From positions 60,857 to 124,856 of the forward strand of contig CAJIZZ010000009.1 of NCBI GenBank assembly GCA_905181945.1: 64,000 bases of DNA, given 5' to 3'. The notes beneath the pieces are model-generated. The model did not search any database, was not told the origin of the DNA, and worked only from the letters and a program-made list of their open reading frames with translations. Positions 1 to 7,566 of the stretch are shown piece by piece. Position numbers and translations under genes: made by a program. How positions within the stretch are numbered: the first letter of the stretch is position 1; every line of letters begins with the position of its first letter. The stretch comes from an uncultured Porticoccus sp. Lineage in GTDB: Bacteria > Pseudomonadota > Gammaproteobacteria > Pseudomonadales > Porticoccaceae.

Positions 1-474
1 ACCGTAGTCTTTTAAAACCTGAGCTATATCATTCTCTTTTGCTGTCGAGAGCCATTCGGCGGCACTAATCCCACAACTTGGATTCATGCGCATGTCAAGC
101 GGACCATCTCGCAGGAAACTAAATCCTCTTATGGGGTCATCAATCTGAGGGGATGAAACACCCAAATCTAGGAGCACCCCACTTACTGTTCCCTCATGCT
201 GTTTCTCTGTTATCAGTTTACGAATATCTGCAAACGAAGCTTGCTTTATCTCAAAACGAGCATCCTTAGAAAATTTCTTTTTCGCCACCTCGCAAGCTTT
301 CGGATCTTTGTCTACCGCCATCAAACTTCCAGTCTCGCTTAGCTGAGACAATATCAGTGCCGCGTGCCCGCCTCGGCCAAATGTCCCATCGATATACAAA
401 CCATCGGGATTAGTAATAAGCGCCTCAACTGCTTCTTTTAACAAAACAGCCTTATGTCCCACCTCTACTGACAT
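1..474 (-). CDS. rsmH: 16S rRNA m4C1402 methyltransferase RsmH (3' part missing)
   Basis: The gene starts with ATG at 472-474 and reads off the left edge of the window, so only about the first 158 codons are present. RsmH N4-methylates C1402 of 16S rRNA using S-adenosylmethionine. The N-terminus reads [19 protein letters not shown], followed by the SAM-binding segment [10 protein letters not shown], the [10 protein letters not shown] strand and the [13 protein letters not shown] motif, all typical of the RsmH/MraW family. It lies 10 bases downstream of mraZ on the same strand, the standard start of the division and cell-wall (dcw) cluster, so ftsL and ftsI are expected beyond the left edge. 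Confidence 0.95.
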   Translation of the reverse strand, partial: MSVEVGHKAVLLKEAVEALITNPDGLYIDGTFGRGGHAALILSQLSETGSLMAVDKDPKACEVAKKKFSKDARFEIKQASFADIRKLITEKQHEGTVSGVLLDLGVSSPQIDDPIRGFSFLRDGPLDMRMNPSCGISAAEWLSTAKENDIAQVLKDYG

Positions 475-484
475 AAAATTCTAC

Positions 485-940
485 CTATAATGAAATAGAC
501 TGCATTTCTTCCGGTATCTTTAAGTCATCGCTAGCTTCAGCTAACCAGCTGTCTCTTCCTCTATTCCAGCTGCTCTCACTCCACAGCTCAAATCGATGGC
601 GCTGCCCCACTAGCATTAATTTTTTCTCTAACTCGGCATACTGCCTCAATTCTGGTGGAATCAGAATTCGCCCACTAGTGTCAAGACTGACCTCTCTCGC
701 ATGGCCAATCAAAATTCTTTGTAGCTTTCGTGTGGTTGAATTAAAGGACGGAAGAGCTGCAATTTGCGTTTCTATTGCTTCCCATTCATGCAGGGGATAG
801 ATCAACAGGCATTTATCTTGTATATCAATAGTAATGACGAGACTTCCGCCGCATATTTCGGTTAAAACATCACGATATCTTGAAGGCATTGCCATACGCC
901 CTTTGATATCGATATTGATTTCATTGCTGCCTCTGAACAC
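485..940 (-). CDS. mraZ: Transcriptional regulator MraZ
   Basis: MraZ is the first gene of the dcw cluster and represses its own promoter. The protein carries two SpoVT/AbrB-like half-domains: KGRMAMPSRYRD near residue 18 and SGRILIPPELRQYAEL in the second half, each with the family's GR-P core. I place the start at the GTG at 938-940 because it gives the canonical MFRGSNEIN beginning. An upstream TTG at 950-952 is possible, but the only purine-rich ribosome site (AAGG) touches that TTG and lies 12 bases before the GTG. Length is about 151 residues, as in the family. Three operator repeats precede it at 975-998. Confidence 0.95.
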   Translation of the reverse strand: MFRGSNEINIDIKGRMAMPSRYRDVLTEICGGSLVITIDIQDKCLLIYPLHEWEAIETQIAALPSFNSTTRKLQRILIGHAREVSLDTSGRILIPPELRQYAELEKKLMLVGQRHRFELWSESSWNRGRDSWLAEASDDLKIPEEMQSISL

Positions 941-974
941 TTTTCTATCCAACCTTATTTGCTAATCATCAGAA

Positions 975-998
975 CCACTTTTATCCACTTTACCCCAC
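975..998 (-). promoter_or_regulatory. MraZ operator (three GTGG repeats, 10-bp period)
   Basis: On the minus strand GTGG occurs three times at exact 10-bp spacing (complement CCAC at 975-978, 985-988 and 995-998), between the mraZ promoter and start codon. MraZ proteins of other bacteria bind tandem short G-rich repeats spaced by one helical turn, so this is very likely the autoregulatory site. The repeats and spacing are seen directly; binding is inferred. Confidence 0.8.
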
Positions 999-1005
999 TT
1001 TTGTA

Positions 1006-1033
1006 ACTATATGCTCAAGAAAGTCAAAGTCAA
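1006..1033 (-). promoter_or_regulatory. Sigma-70 type promoter of mraZ/dcw cluster
   Basis: On the minus strand TTGACT (complement 1028-1033) and TATAGT (1006-1011) are separated by 16 bases, close to the consensus. The start point would lie near 1000, just at the MraZ operator repeats, which suits repression by MraZ. Confidence 0.65.
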
Positions 1034-1255
1034 GGCAAAATAAAGCCCACCAATAAAGAAAATTTGGATAAAACTCAATAACTTGCGACTAGCGAATAAA
1101 ATACAGGGGCGCTAAATAGGATATAATGAAGAAAAACATATAGCTAGAAATATCAGTTAAAGTGATTCTTTAACTAATAAGCAAGAAAGCTAATTTCATC
1201 AAGAATTGAAAGGTTCACTGCTAAGAAAAATCGGCATAGAACTATGCATTACTTA
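1034..1255. other. Intergenic stretch between mraZ promoter and rnpB terminator
   Basis: AT-rich sequence with no convincing ORF, tRNA or hairpin on either strand. Together with the promoter, operator and terminator that flank it, it makes up the roughly 360-bp gene-free gap between mraZ and rnpB. Confidence 0.5.
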
Positions 1256-1300
1256 AGCTCAAAAAGAGAGACTAACCTCTGGTATTGCCAGAGGTTAGTC
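1256..1300 (-). terminator. Rho-independent terminator of rnpB
   Basis: A perfect 13-bp stem (1270-1282 with 1288-1300) encloses the 5-base loop TATTG. Read on the minus strand it is followed by TCTCTTTTTG, a U-rich tail. It starts only 7 bases after the rnpB 3' end. Confidence 0.92.
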
Positions 1301-1304
1301 ATAT

Positions 1305-1684
<380 letters not shown>

Positions 1685-1689
1685 CGCAT

Positions 1690-1695
1690 AGATTA
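1690..1695 (-). promoter_or_regulatory. -10 element of rnpB promoter
   Basis: TAATCT on the minus strand sits 6-7 bases before the estimated 5' end of the RNase P RNA. The -35 region 17 bases further upstream (TTAAGC) is weak, so this call rests on the position and the -10 only. Confidence 0.4.
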
Positions 1696-1773
1696 CCATG
1701 AAATAATCAGTTGCTTAAAAATTATTTTTATAAAAATCTCACTTAAGGTTGCTAAAAAATTCTCTCGGCTGGT

Positions 1774-2610
1774 TTATTGCTTAAGAGAGAGAGCTAAGGC
1801 GTATAATTCGTTCTTTTGGTAGCCGGTAATTTTTGCAGCCAATAAGGCGGCTTGCTTCAAAGATACTTCGTCCAACAGTATCGCTAACACTCGCCTGGCC
1901 TCAGCAGTGTCTGGATCTTTTTCTGAGGGACGAACCCCTTCTAATACAACAACTATCTCGCCTTTTTGTTGGTTTTTATCTTCTTCTACCTGCACTAAAA
2001 CTTTCATCAGAGATCCAGACAAAAAAGTCTCATAGGTTTTTGTTAATTCTCTAGCGATTACTACTTGGCGAGCTCCACCAAACACATTCACCATATCGGT
2101 CAGAGTTTCTAGTATTCTATGTGGGGCCTCATAAAAAATTAAAGTCCTAAATTCTTCAGCAACACTTTCAAATTTTGCAACACGAGCAGATGATTTGGCT
2201 GGAGGGAATCCTTCAAAAATAAACCGATCACTAGGCAAGCCTGATACACTAATTGCAGCAATAAGAGCGCAAGATCCAGGTATAGGGACTACTTTTAGAC
2301 CTTTATCTCTAACAATTTTTACTAACCTATAGCCAGGATCAGAAATCAAAGGGGTTCCGGCATCAGAAATTAGAGCTACAGAATTTCCACGCAAAAGCAT
2401 ATCGACAATAGTGTTAATTTGTTTATTATCACTATGGTCATGATAAGAAACCATAGGGGTTTTTATGCCAAAATGTCTGAATAAGCGACTGCTGCGCCTA
2501 GTGTCTTCAGCCGCCACTAAATCAACGGTATGGAGAACATCCACAGCACGAGGTGCCATGTCTCCCATATTACCTATAGGTGTTGCTACTATATATAACT
2601 CACCCACCAT
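1774..2610 (-). CDS. rsmI: 16S rRNA 2'-O-methyltransferase RsmI
   Basis: RsmI adds the 2'-O-methyl to C1402 of 16S rRNA, the same nucleotide RsmH N4-methylates. Family motifs are plain: LYIVATPIGNMGDM at the N-terminus, AAEDTRRSSRLF, the SAM-binding SDAGTPLISDPGYRLV, GLPSDRFIFEGF and LIFYEAPHRI. I use the ATG at 2608-2610 (MVGELYIVATPIG); an in-frame TTG at 2623-2625 would add five residues. No good Shine-Dalgarno is visible for either. It is divergent from lpoA, with only 14 bases between the two start codons. It ends about 90 bp upstream of rnpB. Confidence 0.95.
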   Translation of the reverse strand: MVGELYIVATPIGNMGDMAPRAVDVLHTVDLVAAEDTRRSSRLFRHFGIKTPMVSYHDHSDNKQINTIVDMLLRGNSVALISDAGTPLISDPGYRLVKIVRDKGLKVVPIPGSCALIAAISVSGLPSDRFIFEGFPPAKSSARVAKFESVAEEFRTLIFYEAPHRILETLTDMVNVFGGARQVVIARELTKTYETFLSGSLMKVLVQVEEDKNQQKGEIVVVLEGVRPSEKDPDTAEARRVLAILLDEVSLKQAALLAAKITGYQKNELYALALSLKQ

Positions 2611-2624
2611 AAGAAACGACACCA

Positions 2625-3821
2625 ATGTTTAGAGTTCAAGTTACAACCATCTTGTGCTTTATAGCATTACTAGCGTCAGGCTGCTCGCAAATTTCTATTT
2701 TAAATATTGGGGAAAAATATTTTCCGCAAGAGGTTCAGTCTTATTCGGACGAAAAAGTATCGAAATATAGCGATACTCAAAACAAAATTGCAGTTTTACT
2801 TCCACTAAGCGGCGCACAAAAAAAAGCAGGTGATGCGATACAAAGCGGTTTTCTTGCTGCCTTATATAGAGCTAAGGAAAACAAAGAGCAAGTACCTCAA
2901 GTTCAATTTTATGATACAGAAAATATGATGGATGTAGTTAATCTTTATACTCAGGCTGTAAATGACGGTGCACAGTTAGTTCTTGGACCGGTAAAAAAAG
3001 ACAATGCTTTCCAATTTTTAGCATTAAAGAGAATTCCAGTTCCAATTATCACGCTAAATTATATGGGAGAACTAACATCACCAAGAAGAAATATTTTTCA
3101 ATTTGGTCTCTCCGTAACAGATGAGAGTCGTGAGATTGCCAGCAAGGCATGGACTAAGAGCCATAAGTCAGCATTAATAATAGCTCCAAGTAGCAGCTGG
3201 GGGAGGCGCTCAGCCAAAGCATTCCATGAGCGTTGGCAAGAAAAAGGTGGTAAAATAACTGATACAATATTGTATAGCAACACAGTAACTGACTTCACCC
3301 CAGAACTAAGCTCAATACTACATATAAAAAATAGTTCTACTCGCAAACGAAACCTGGAGAAACTGCTCGGCAAGCCCTTAGTTTATACACCGCGCCGCCG
3401 AAAAGACATTGATATGATCTTTTTGGTAGCCTATCCAGATCGTGCTCGTCAAATAAAGCCCACCTTAGATTTTCTGTTTGCTGGAGATATTGAAATATAC
3501 AGCACATCACAAATTTACTCTGGCTCTGAAGAGGTCGACAGAAACAGGGACCTTAATGGTATCAACTTTATCACCACACCCTGGTCTCTAGACCTGTCCA
3601 CTCTTTTATCAGGGGTCAGCATGCCGCCAATTTATCGGCATTTTTTTGCACTCGGTATTGACGCTTACCAACTGCATTATTCTCTTAAGCAGATGAAAAA
3701 AAATCCAAATCATAAATTTTATGGTGTCACCGGCACTCTTCAGTTGAATCCATTAGGTACTATAAAAAGAACGCAGCCTTGGGCAAAATTTCGCAAAGGA
3801 AAAATATACTCCATCCAGTAG
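2625..3821 (+). CDS. lpoA: LpoA-type lipoprotein activator of penicillin-binding protein, short form
   Basis: LpoA is an outer-membrane lipoprotein that stimulates the PBP1a peptidoglycan synthase. The protein has a lipoprotein signal (LLASGC, cysteine at residue 20). Soon after that comes the periplasmic-binding-like domain, with KIAVLLPLSGAQKKAGDAI near residue 55, LVLGPVKKDNA and RRKDIDMIFLVAYPDRARQI. At 398 residues it matches only the C-terminal domain; LpoA of E. coli and relatives is roughly 600-680 residues, with an N-terminal TPR-like domain missing here. Context rsmI/lpoA/diaA/dolP is the conserved order, but yraN, usually between lpoA and diaA, is absent. Confidence 0.88.
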   Translation: MFRVQVTTILCFIALLASGCSQISILNIGEKYFPQEVQSYSDEKVSKYSDTQNKIAVLLPLSGAQKKAGDAIQSGFLAALYRAKENKEQVPQVQFYDTENMMDVVNLYTQAVNDGAQLVLGPVKKDNAFQFLALKRIPVPIITLNYMGELTSPRRNIFQFGLSVTDESREIASKAWTKSHKSALIIAPSSSWGRRSAKAFHERWQEKGGKITDTILYSNTVTDFTPELSSILHIKNSSTRKRNLEKLLGKPLVYTPRRRKDIDMIFLVAYPDRARQIKPTLDFLFAGDIEIYSTSQIYSGSEEVDRNRDLNGINFITTPWSLDLSTLLSGVSMPPIYRHFFALGIDAYQLHYSLKQMKKNPNHKFYGVTGTLQLNPLGTIKRTQPWAKFRKGKIYSIQ

Positions 3822-3978
3822 TTTGCACGAAAGGCAAAGGCCAAGTAGCCTCAGAGGAAGAATTCAGGGAAATATATCGATATGACGATCTGTCATTAAA
3901 GCGTCAGCAAACGAATTAAGCATGAGGTAGAATGACGACTTAGCCTTTTAAAAAATATAACGAGTCGACAAGAGAGCC
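3822..3978 (+). other. Gap between lpoA and diaA, no gene found
   Basis: In related genomes yraN usually occupies this place. The 157 bases hold one open frame of about 35 codons without a start codon (roughly 3818-3920), which I could not match to YraN by eye. The diaA ribosome-binding site lies at the end of the gap. Confidence 0.45.
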
Positions 3979-4563
3979 ATGGAATCAACTGTTATTGCAC
4001 ATTTCAATCAAAGCATTCAGGTTAAAAAAGACTGCACCAAGATGCTGGCCCCATATATTGTCAGCGCCAGTCATAAAATAGTTCAACAACTACTCCAAGG
4101 CCGGAAAGTCTTATCTTGCGGCAACGGCCTAACAACTGCTTTGGCTAGCATCCTCACCGAGTCTCTTCTGCTTCAATATAAACTTGAACGCCCAGGACTT
4201 CCCGCCATATCTCTGAATGATAGCGGAATACTAACGGCTATTTGTCATAGGAATGGAAAAAATCAAATATTTAGTAAGCAAATCCTAGCATTAGGGGAAC
4301 CTGGCGACCTCTTAGCTATATTTAGCAGTGGAAGCAACCCCGGTAATCTCGTGCAAGCCATTCAGGCTGCTCACGATAAATCTATGGTGGTAATAGCATT
4401 TACGGGCATGTATGACAAAGACCTTTCGGCCTTACTGAGCAACGAGGATATAGAAATACGGGTTGAGCATGATGATGCACATCGAATCAGCGAATTACAA
4501 ATGTTGAGTATTTTCTGTCTTTGCGAGCTGATAGACCAACAACTATTTGGAGAAAACAACTGA
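3979..4563 (+). CDS. diaA: DnaA initiator-associating protein DiaA (SIS domain)
   Basis: A 194-residue phosphosugar-isomerase (SIS) fold protein. DiaA tetramers bind DnaA and promote orderly initiation of replication. Visible landmarks: GRKVLSCGNG near residue 42, ERPGLPAISLND, ALGEPGDLLAIFSSGSNPGN, and the C-terminal LCELIDQQLFGE that matches DiaA rather than the heptose isomerase GmhA. The position before dolP is the standard one. The stop codon overlaps the dolP start by one base (TGATG), so the two are translationally coupled. Confidence 0.9.
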   Translation: MESTVIAHFNQSIQVKKDCTKMLAPYIVSASHKIVQQLLQGRKVLSCGNGLTTALASILTESLLLQYKLERPGLPAISLNDSGILTAICHRNGKNQIFSKQILALGEPGDLLAIFSSGSNPGNLVQAIQAAHDKSMVVIAFTGMYDKDLSALLSNEDIEIRVEHDDAHRISELQMLSIFCLCELIDQQLFGENN

Positions 4564-5135
4564 TGTCGAATTCATTGCCGAGTCTCTTAGTGTTTTGCAT
4601 ATGCATTCTAGCCGGATGCACTAAAATTATTCATGTTGCAACCGAGGAACCAATAAAACAAGATCCAGAAAAAATTTCACTCGGTACTGATATTGATGAC
4701 TGGGAGCTTGAAATATTAATTGGAGTTAACATAAAAAAAACTAGCCCCGAGCTAGAAAATGCTCATATTAATATTACTTCATATAATCGAGTGGTACTGC
4801 TAACCGGACAAGCCCCTTCTTTAGAGGCTAGAATTCTTGCAGCTAAAACTGCCAAAGAGTATCGCGGGGTCCGTCAAGTGTACAACGAAATAAAAGTCAG
4901 TGGTCCCACTTCTTTTATTTCAAGGACTAACGATGCATGGCTTTCTGCCAAAGTAAAAACTAAATTGATGGCAAACGAAGAAGTGAATTCCTCGTCGATA
5001 AAGGTGGTTACAGAAAACGGAGTAGTTTTCTTAATGGGTCTTGTTGCTCGACAAAAAGGAGAAGTCGCCTTACGGTTAGCGAGCGAAACTGGAGGGGCTG
5101 TCAGCGTCGTATCAGCTTTTGAGTACACCAACTAA
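4563..5135 (+). CDS. dolP: BON-domain outer-membrane lipoprotein DolP (YraP)
   Basis: An envelope-integrity lipoprotein with two BON domains. A lipobox (ILAGC) follows a short hydrophobic signal; BON1 covers about residues 55-105 (ends VRQVYNEIKV) and BON2 the last 65 residues (KVKTKLMANEE, then ENGVVFLMG). I start at the ATG 4563-4565, inside the TGATG overlap with diaA and preceded by GGAG, because it gives a proper signal peptide. The longer frame from 4521 would put a charged stretch ahead of the signal. Confidence 0.9.
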   Translation: MSNSLPSLLVFCICILAGCTKIIHVATEEPIKQDPEKISLGTDIDDWELEILIGVNIKKTSPELENAHINITSYNRVVLLTGQAPSLEARILAAKTAKEYRGVRQVYNEIKVSGPTSFISRTNDAWLSAKVKTKLMANEEVNSSSIKVVTENGVVFLMGLVARQKGEVALRLASETGGAVSVVSAFEYTN

Positions 5136-5191
5136 AACTGATAATTACGCTCGATCTACAGGCCTATTTTTATATTTCTCAAGATTTAACG

Positions 5192-6370
5192 TCACATCAG
5201 CTCAAGGGCAACCGCTAACGCCTCACCTCCACCAATACATATTGCAGCAATGCCTTTCTTTTTTTCATATAACTGCATTGCAGCTAACAGCGTTACAATA
5301 ATTCGGGCCCCAGAAGCCCCTATTGGATGACCCAAAGCACATGCTCCACCATGAACATTAACTTTTTCATGAGGCAAGTCTAAGTCTTTCATTGCCGCCA
5401 TGGTTACAACAGCAAATGCTTCATTAATTTCATAAAGATCCACGTCATTCTTAGACCAATCAAGTGCTTTTAATAATTTCTTAATAGCCCCAACTGGGGC
5501 TGTAGTGAACCATTCAGGTTCATGTGAATTACTAGCATAATCAGACACCTTAGCTAAAGGCTTCAATCCTAACTTTTTTGCTACAGATAAACGAGTAAGT
5601 ACCAAAGCGGCGGCACCGTCGCTAATAGAGCTGGAATTAGCAGCAGTAACAGAGCCGTCTTTTTTGAATGCTGGTCTTAATTGAGGAATTTTTTCTATGT
5701 TGCCTTTCCCTGGCTGCTCGTCTTGAGCACATAAGGTATCACCACGACGGCTTTTTACAACAAATGGGGTGATTTCAGAATCAAATTTCCCGTCTGTAAT
5801 AGCCTGCTGCGCTCTTCTTAACGAAGTAATAGCAAACGCATCTTGCTCTTCCCGAGTAAACTGATACTTACTACAAGTTTTTTCAGCAAAAAGCCCCATA
5901 GCACTTTTAGCATAAGCATCCTCTAAGCCATCCATCGTCATATGATCGTAAATAGTGGCATCACCAAAACGATAGCCGCCTCTACCCTGTGACATGAGGT
6001 ATGGAGCATTTGTCATGCTCTCCATCCCGCCTGCAATGGCTACATCTGTACGACCAAGGGTTAGGCCATCATATGCATTCATGATAGCCTTCATGCCAGA
6101 ACCGCAAACCTTATTGATGGTGGTGGCGCTGACCCTAACTGGAAGCCCTGCACCTATTGTGGCCTGTCTTGCTGGTGCCTGCCTAAGTCCTGCAGACAAC
6201 ACGCACCCCATATCAACAGAGCTAATCGCATCCAAAGGGACTCCGGAGCGATCAATAGCAGCTTTTATAGCCGCTGCACCCAGCTCTACTGCAGAGACTT
6301 CAGAAAACTGGCCCTGCATACTACCAATAGGCGTTCTAGCCATACCAACTATCACAACTGGATCAGACAT
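5192..6370 (-). CDS. Acetyl-CoA C-acetyltransferase (thiolase)
   Basis: A biosynthetic/degradative thiolase of 392 residues that condenses two acetyl-CoA or cleaves acetoacetyl-CoA. The catalytic cysteine is C89 in NKVCGSGMKA, the histidine is in GGACALGHPIGASGARI, and the second cysteine is in CIGGGEALAV. The N-terminal MSDPVVIVGMARTPIGSMQG is typical of the AtoB/PhaA branch. No PHB or ketone-body genes lie beside it, so the physiological direction is open. It lies 11 bases downstream of sspB on the same strand and may be co-transcribed. It is convergent with dolP, 56 bases away. Confidence 0.93.
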   Translation of the reverse strand: MSDPVVIVGMARTPIGSMQGQFSEVSAVELGAAAIKAAIDRSGVPLDAISSVDMGCVLSAGLRQAPARQATIGAGLPVRVSATTINKVCGSGMKAIMNAYDGLTLGRTDVAIAGGMESMTNAPYLMSQGRGGYRFGDATIYDHMTMDGLEDAYAKSAMGLFAEKTCSKYQFTREEQDAFAITSLRRAQQAITDGKFDSEITPFVVKSRRGDTLCAQDEQPGKGNIEKIPQLRPAFKKDGSVTAANSSSISDGAAALVLTRLSVAKKLGLKPLAKVSDYASNSHEPEWFTTAPVGAIKKLLKALDWSKNDVDLYEINEAFAVVTMAAMKDLDLPHEKVNVHGGACALGHPIGASGARIIVTLLAAMQLYEKKKGIAAICIGGGEALAVALELM

Positions 6371-6381
6371 AATTAAGTTCT

Positions 6382-6819
6382 CTATTTCACTATCCTCAAG
6401 GAGGGTTTTTTGTTTACATCAGAAGTACCGGAGCCTCTGGGCAACTTCTTCGATGGTGGTACTGATGTAACGGAGGTTGGGCCCGATGGTTCTGGATCTT
6501 TCGGGTCCTCCCCTTGAAAGATCATCCCTTGGCCATTTTCTTGTGCGTAAATTCCAACTATAGACTGGATCGGCAAAAAAATATCACAAGGAGCTCCGCC
6601 AAAACGTGTGCTAAATGAAATTTTCTCATTATCCATTAACAAATTCGTAATAGCTCGAGGCACCAAATTAAGCACTATCTGGCCATCACTTACATAGCTT
6701 TGCGGCACCTCAACTCCTGGATGATATGCATCAATAGACATATAAGGTGTTAGATTGTTATCAACAATCCACTCGTATACTGCTCGAATTAAGTAAGGTT
6801 TATTTGATGTCATAATCAT
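6382..6819 (-). CDS. sspB: ClpXP adaptor SspB
   Basis: SspB delivers ssrA-tagged polypeptides to ClpXP. The substrate-binding domain is recognisable from KPYLIRAVYEWIVDNN, the DGQIVLNLVPRAI segment and the FSTRFGGAPCDIFLP strand. A flexible Pro/Ser-rich linker follows, and the C-terminal tail ends in PSLRIVK, the ClpX-binding motif (PALRVVK in E. coli). It follows sspA, the standard pairing. The start gives MIMTSNKPYL; the internal ATG two codons later is equally possible. Confidence 0.95.
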   Translation of the reverse strand: MIMTSNKPYLIRAVYEWIVDNNLTPYMSIDAYHPGVEVPQSYVSDGQIVLNLVPRAITNLLMDNEKISFSTRFGGAPCDIFLPIQSIVGIYAQENGQGMIFQGEDPKDPEPSGPTSVTSVPPSKKLPRGSGTSDVNKKPSLRIVK

Positions 6820-6875
6820 AGCTGATAAATATCAATTACTAACGATCCATCCCGTACAAAAAATGACACTGTTTG

Positions 6876-7505
6876 TTATTCCATTTCTCTTTCGACTTCA
6901 GACAAGCTTTCTTGAAAAGATTCACGCTCAAAAATACGCACCATATAATCATGAAGCGGCTTTGTTTGTCGATTATTGGGCAGGTCTACACCCAAGCTCT
7001 TCAATCGCCACAAAATGGGGCCCAAACAGCAGTCTACCAAAGTAAAATATTCGCTCATAAAATAAGGTAAGTCTGAAAAAATTGGAGCGAGACTAACAAG
7101 GCTATCTTGTAGTTCTTTGCGAGCCTTTTCTTTAATTGGGCCCTCGGGAGAGTCAGTAATTTTATCTATCTGGGTACTGCAGTCTTTTTCTATACGAAAC
7201 ATAAACTGACGACTTAAAGCTCTCGCTACAGGATAGACCGGAAGTAATGGAGGGTGAGGAAATCGCTCATCTAAGTACTCCATCATTACCTTTGTCTCAT
7301 ACAAAGCCAGATCACGATCAATAAGTGTAGGGAGCACACCATAAGGATTAAGTGCCAAGACCTCTTCTGGAATAGCTAGATTATCGACATCTTCGATGTC
7401 AACAGTAACTCCTTTTTCTGCCAAGACAATACGAACCCGATGGCTATAATGACAAGTCGGATCAGAATAAAATGTCATAGATGATCGTTTTGCAACAATC
7501 CCCAT
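6876..7505 (-). CDS. sspA: Stringent starvation protein A (SspA)
   Basis: An RNA-polymerase-associated protein with a glutathione-S-transferase fold but no GST activity in characterised members. The N-terminal thioredoxin-like half begins MTFYSDPTCHYSHRVRIVLAEKGV, close to E. coli SspA, followed by LNPYGVLPTLIDRDLALYE. The helical half ends with the usual LGPILWRLKSLGVDL. It lies 61 bases after the cytochrome b/c1 gene and 56 before sspB, so petA-petBC-sspA-sspB may form one transcript. Confidence 0.95.
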   Translation of the reverse strand: MGIVAKRSSMTFYSDPTCHYSHRVRIVLAEKGVTVDIEDVDNLAIPEEVLALNPYGVLPTLIDRDLALYETKVMMEYLDERFPHPPLLPVYPVARALSRQFMFRIEKDCSTQIDKITDSPEGPIKEKARKELQDSLVSLAPIFSDLPYFMSEYFTLVDCCLGPILWRLKSLGVDLPNNRQTKPLHDYMVRIFERESFQESLSEVEREME

Positions 7506-7566
7506 AATAAAACCTCAGTTATAACTATGAATAAAAGAGCGGCTAAATTTGCCGCCCAAGCAGGTG

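Noticed and set aside
3822..3978. Possible remnant of yraN between lpoA and diaA
   Set aside because: An open stretch of about 35 codons exists, but it carries none of the YraN nuclease-fold motifs I could recognise, so a relic cannot be claimed.
5994..6470. 158-codon plus-strand frame
   Set aside because: Antisense to the well-supported thiolase and running into sspB; no family features or ribosome site.
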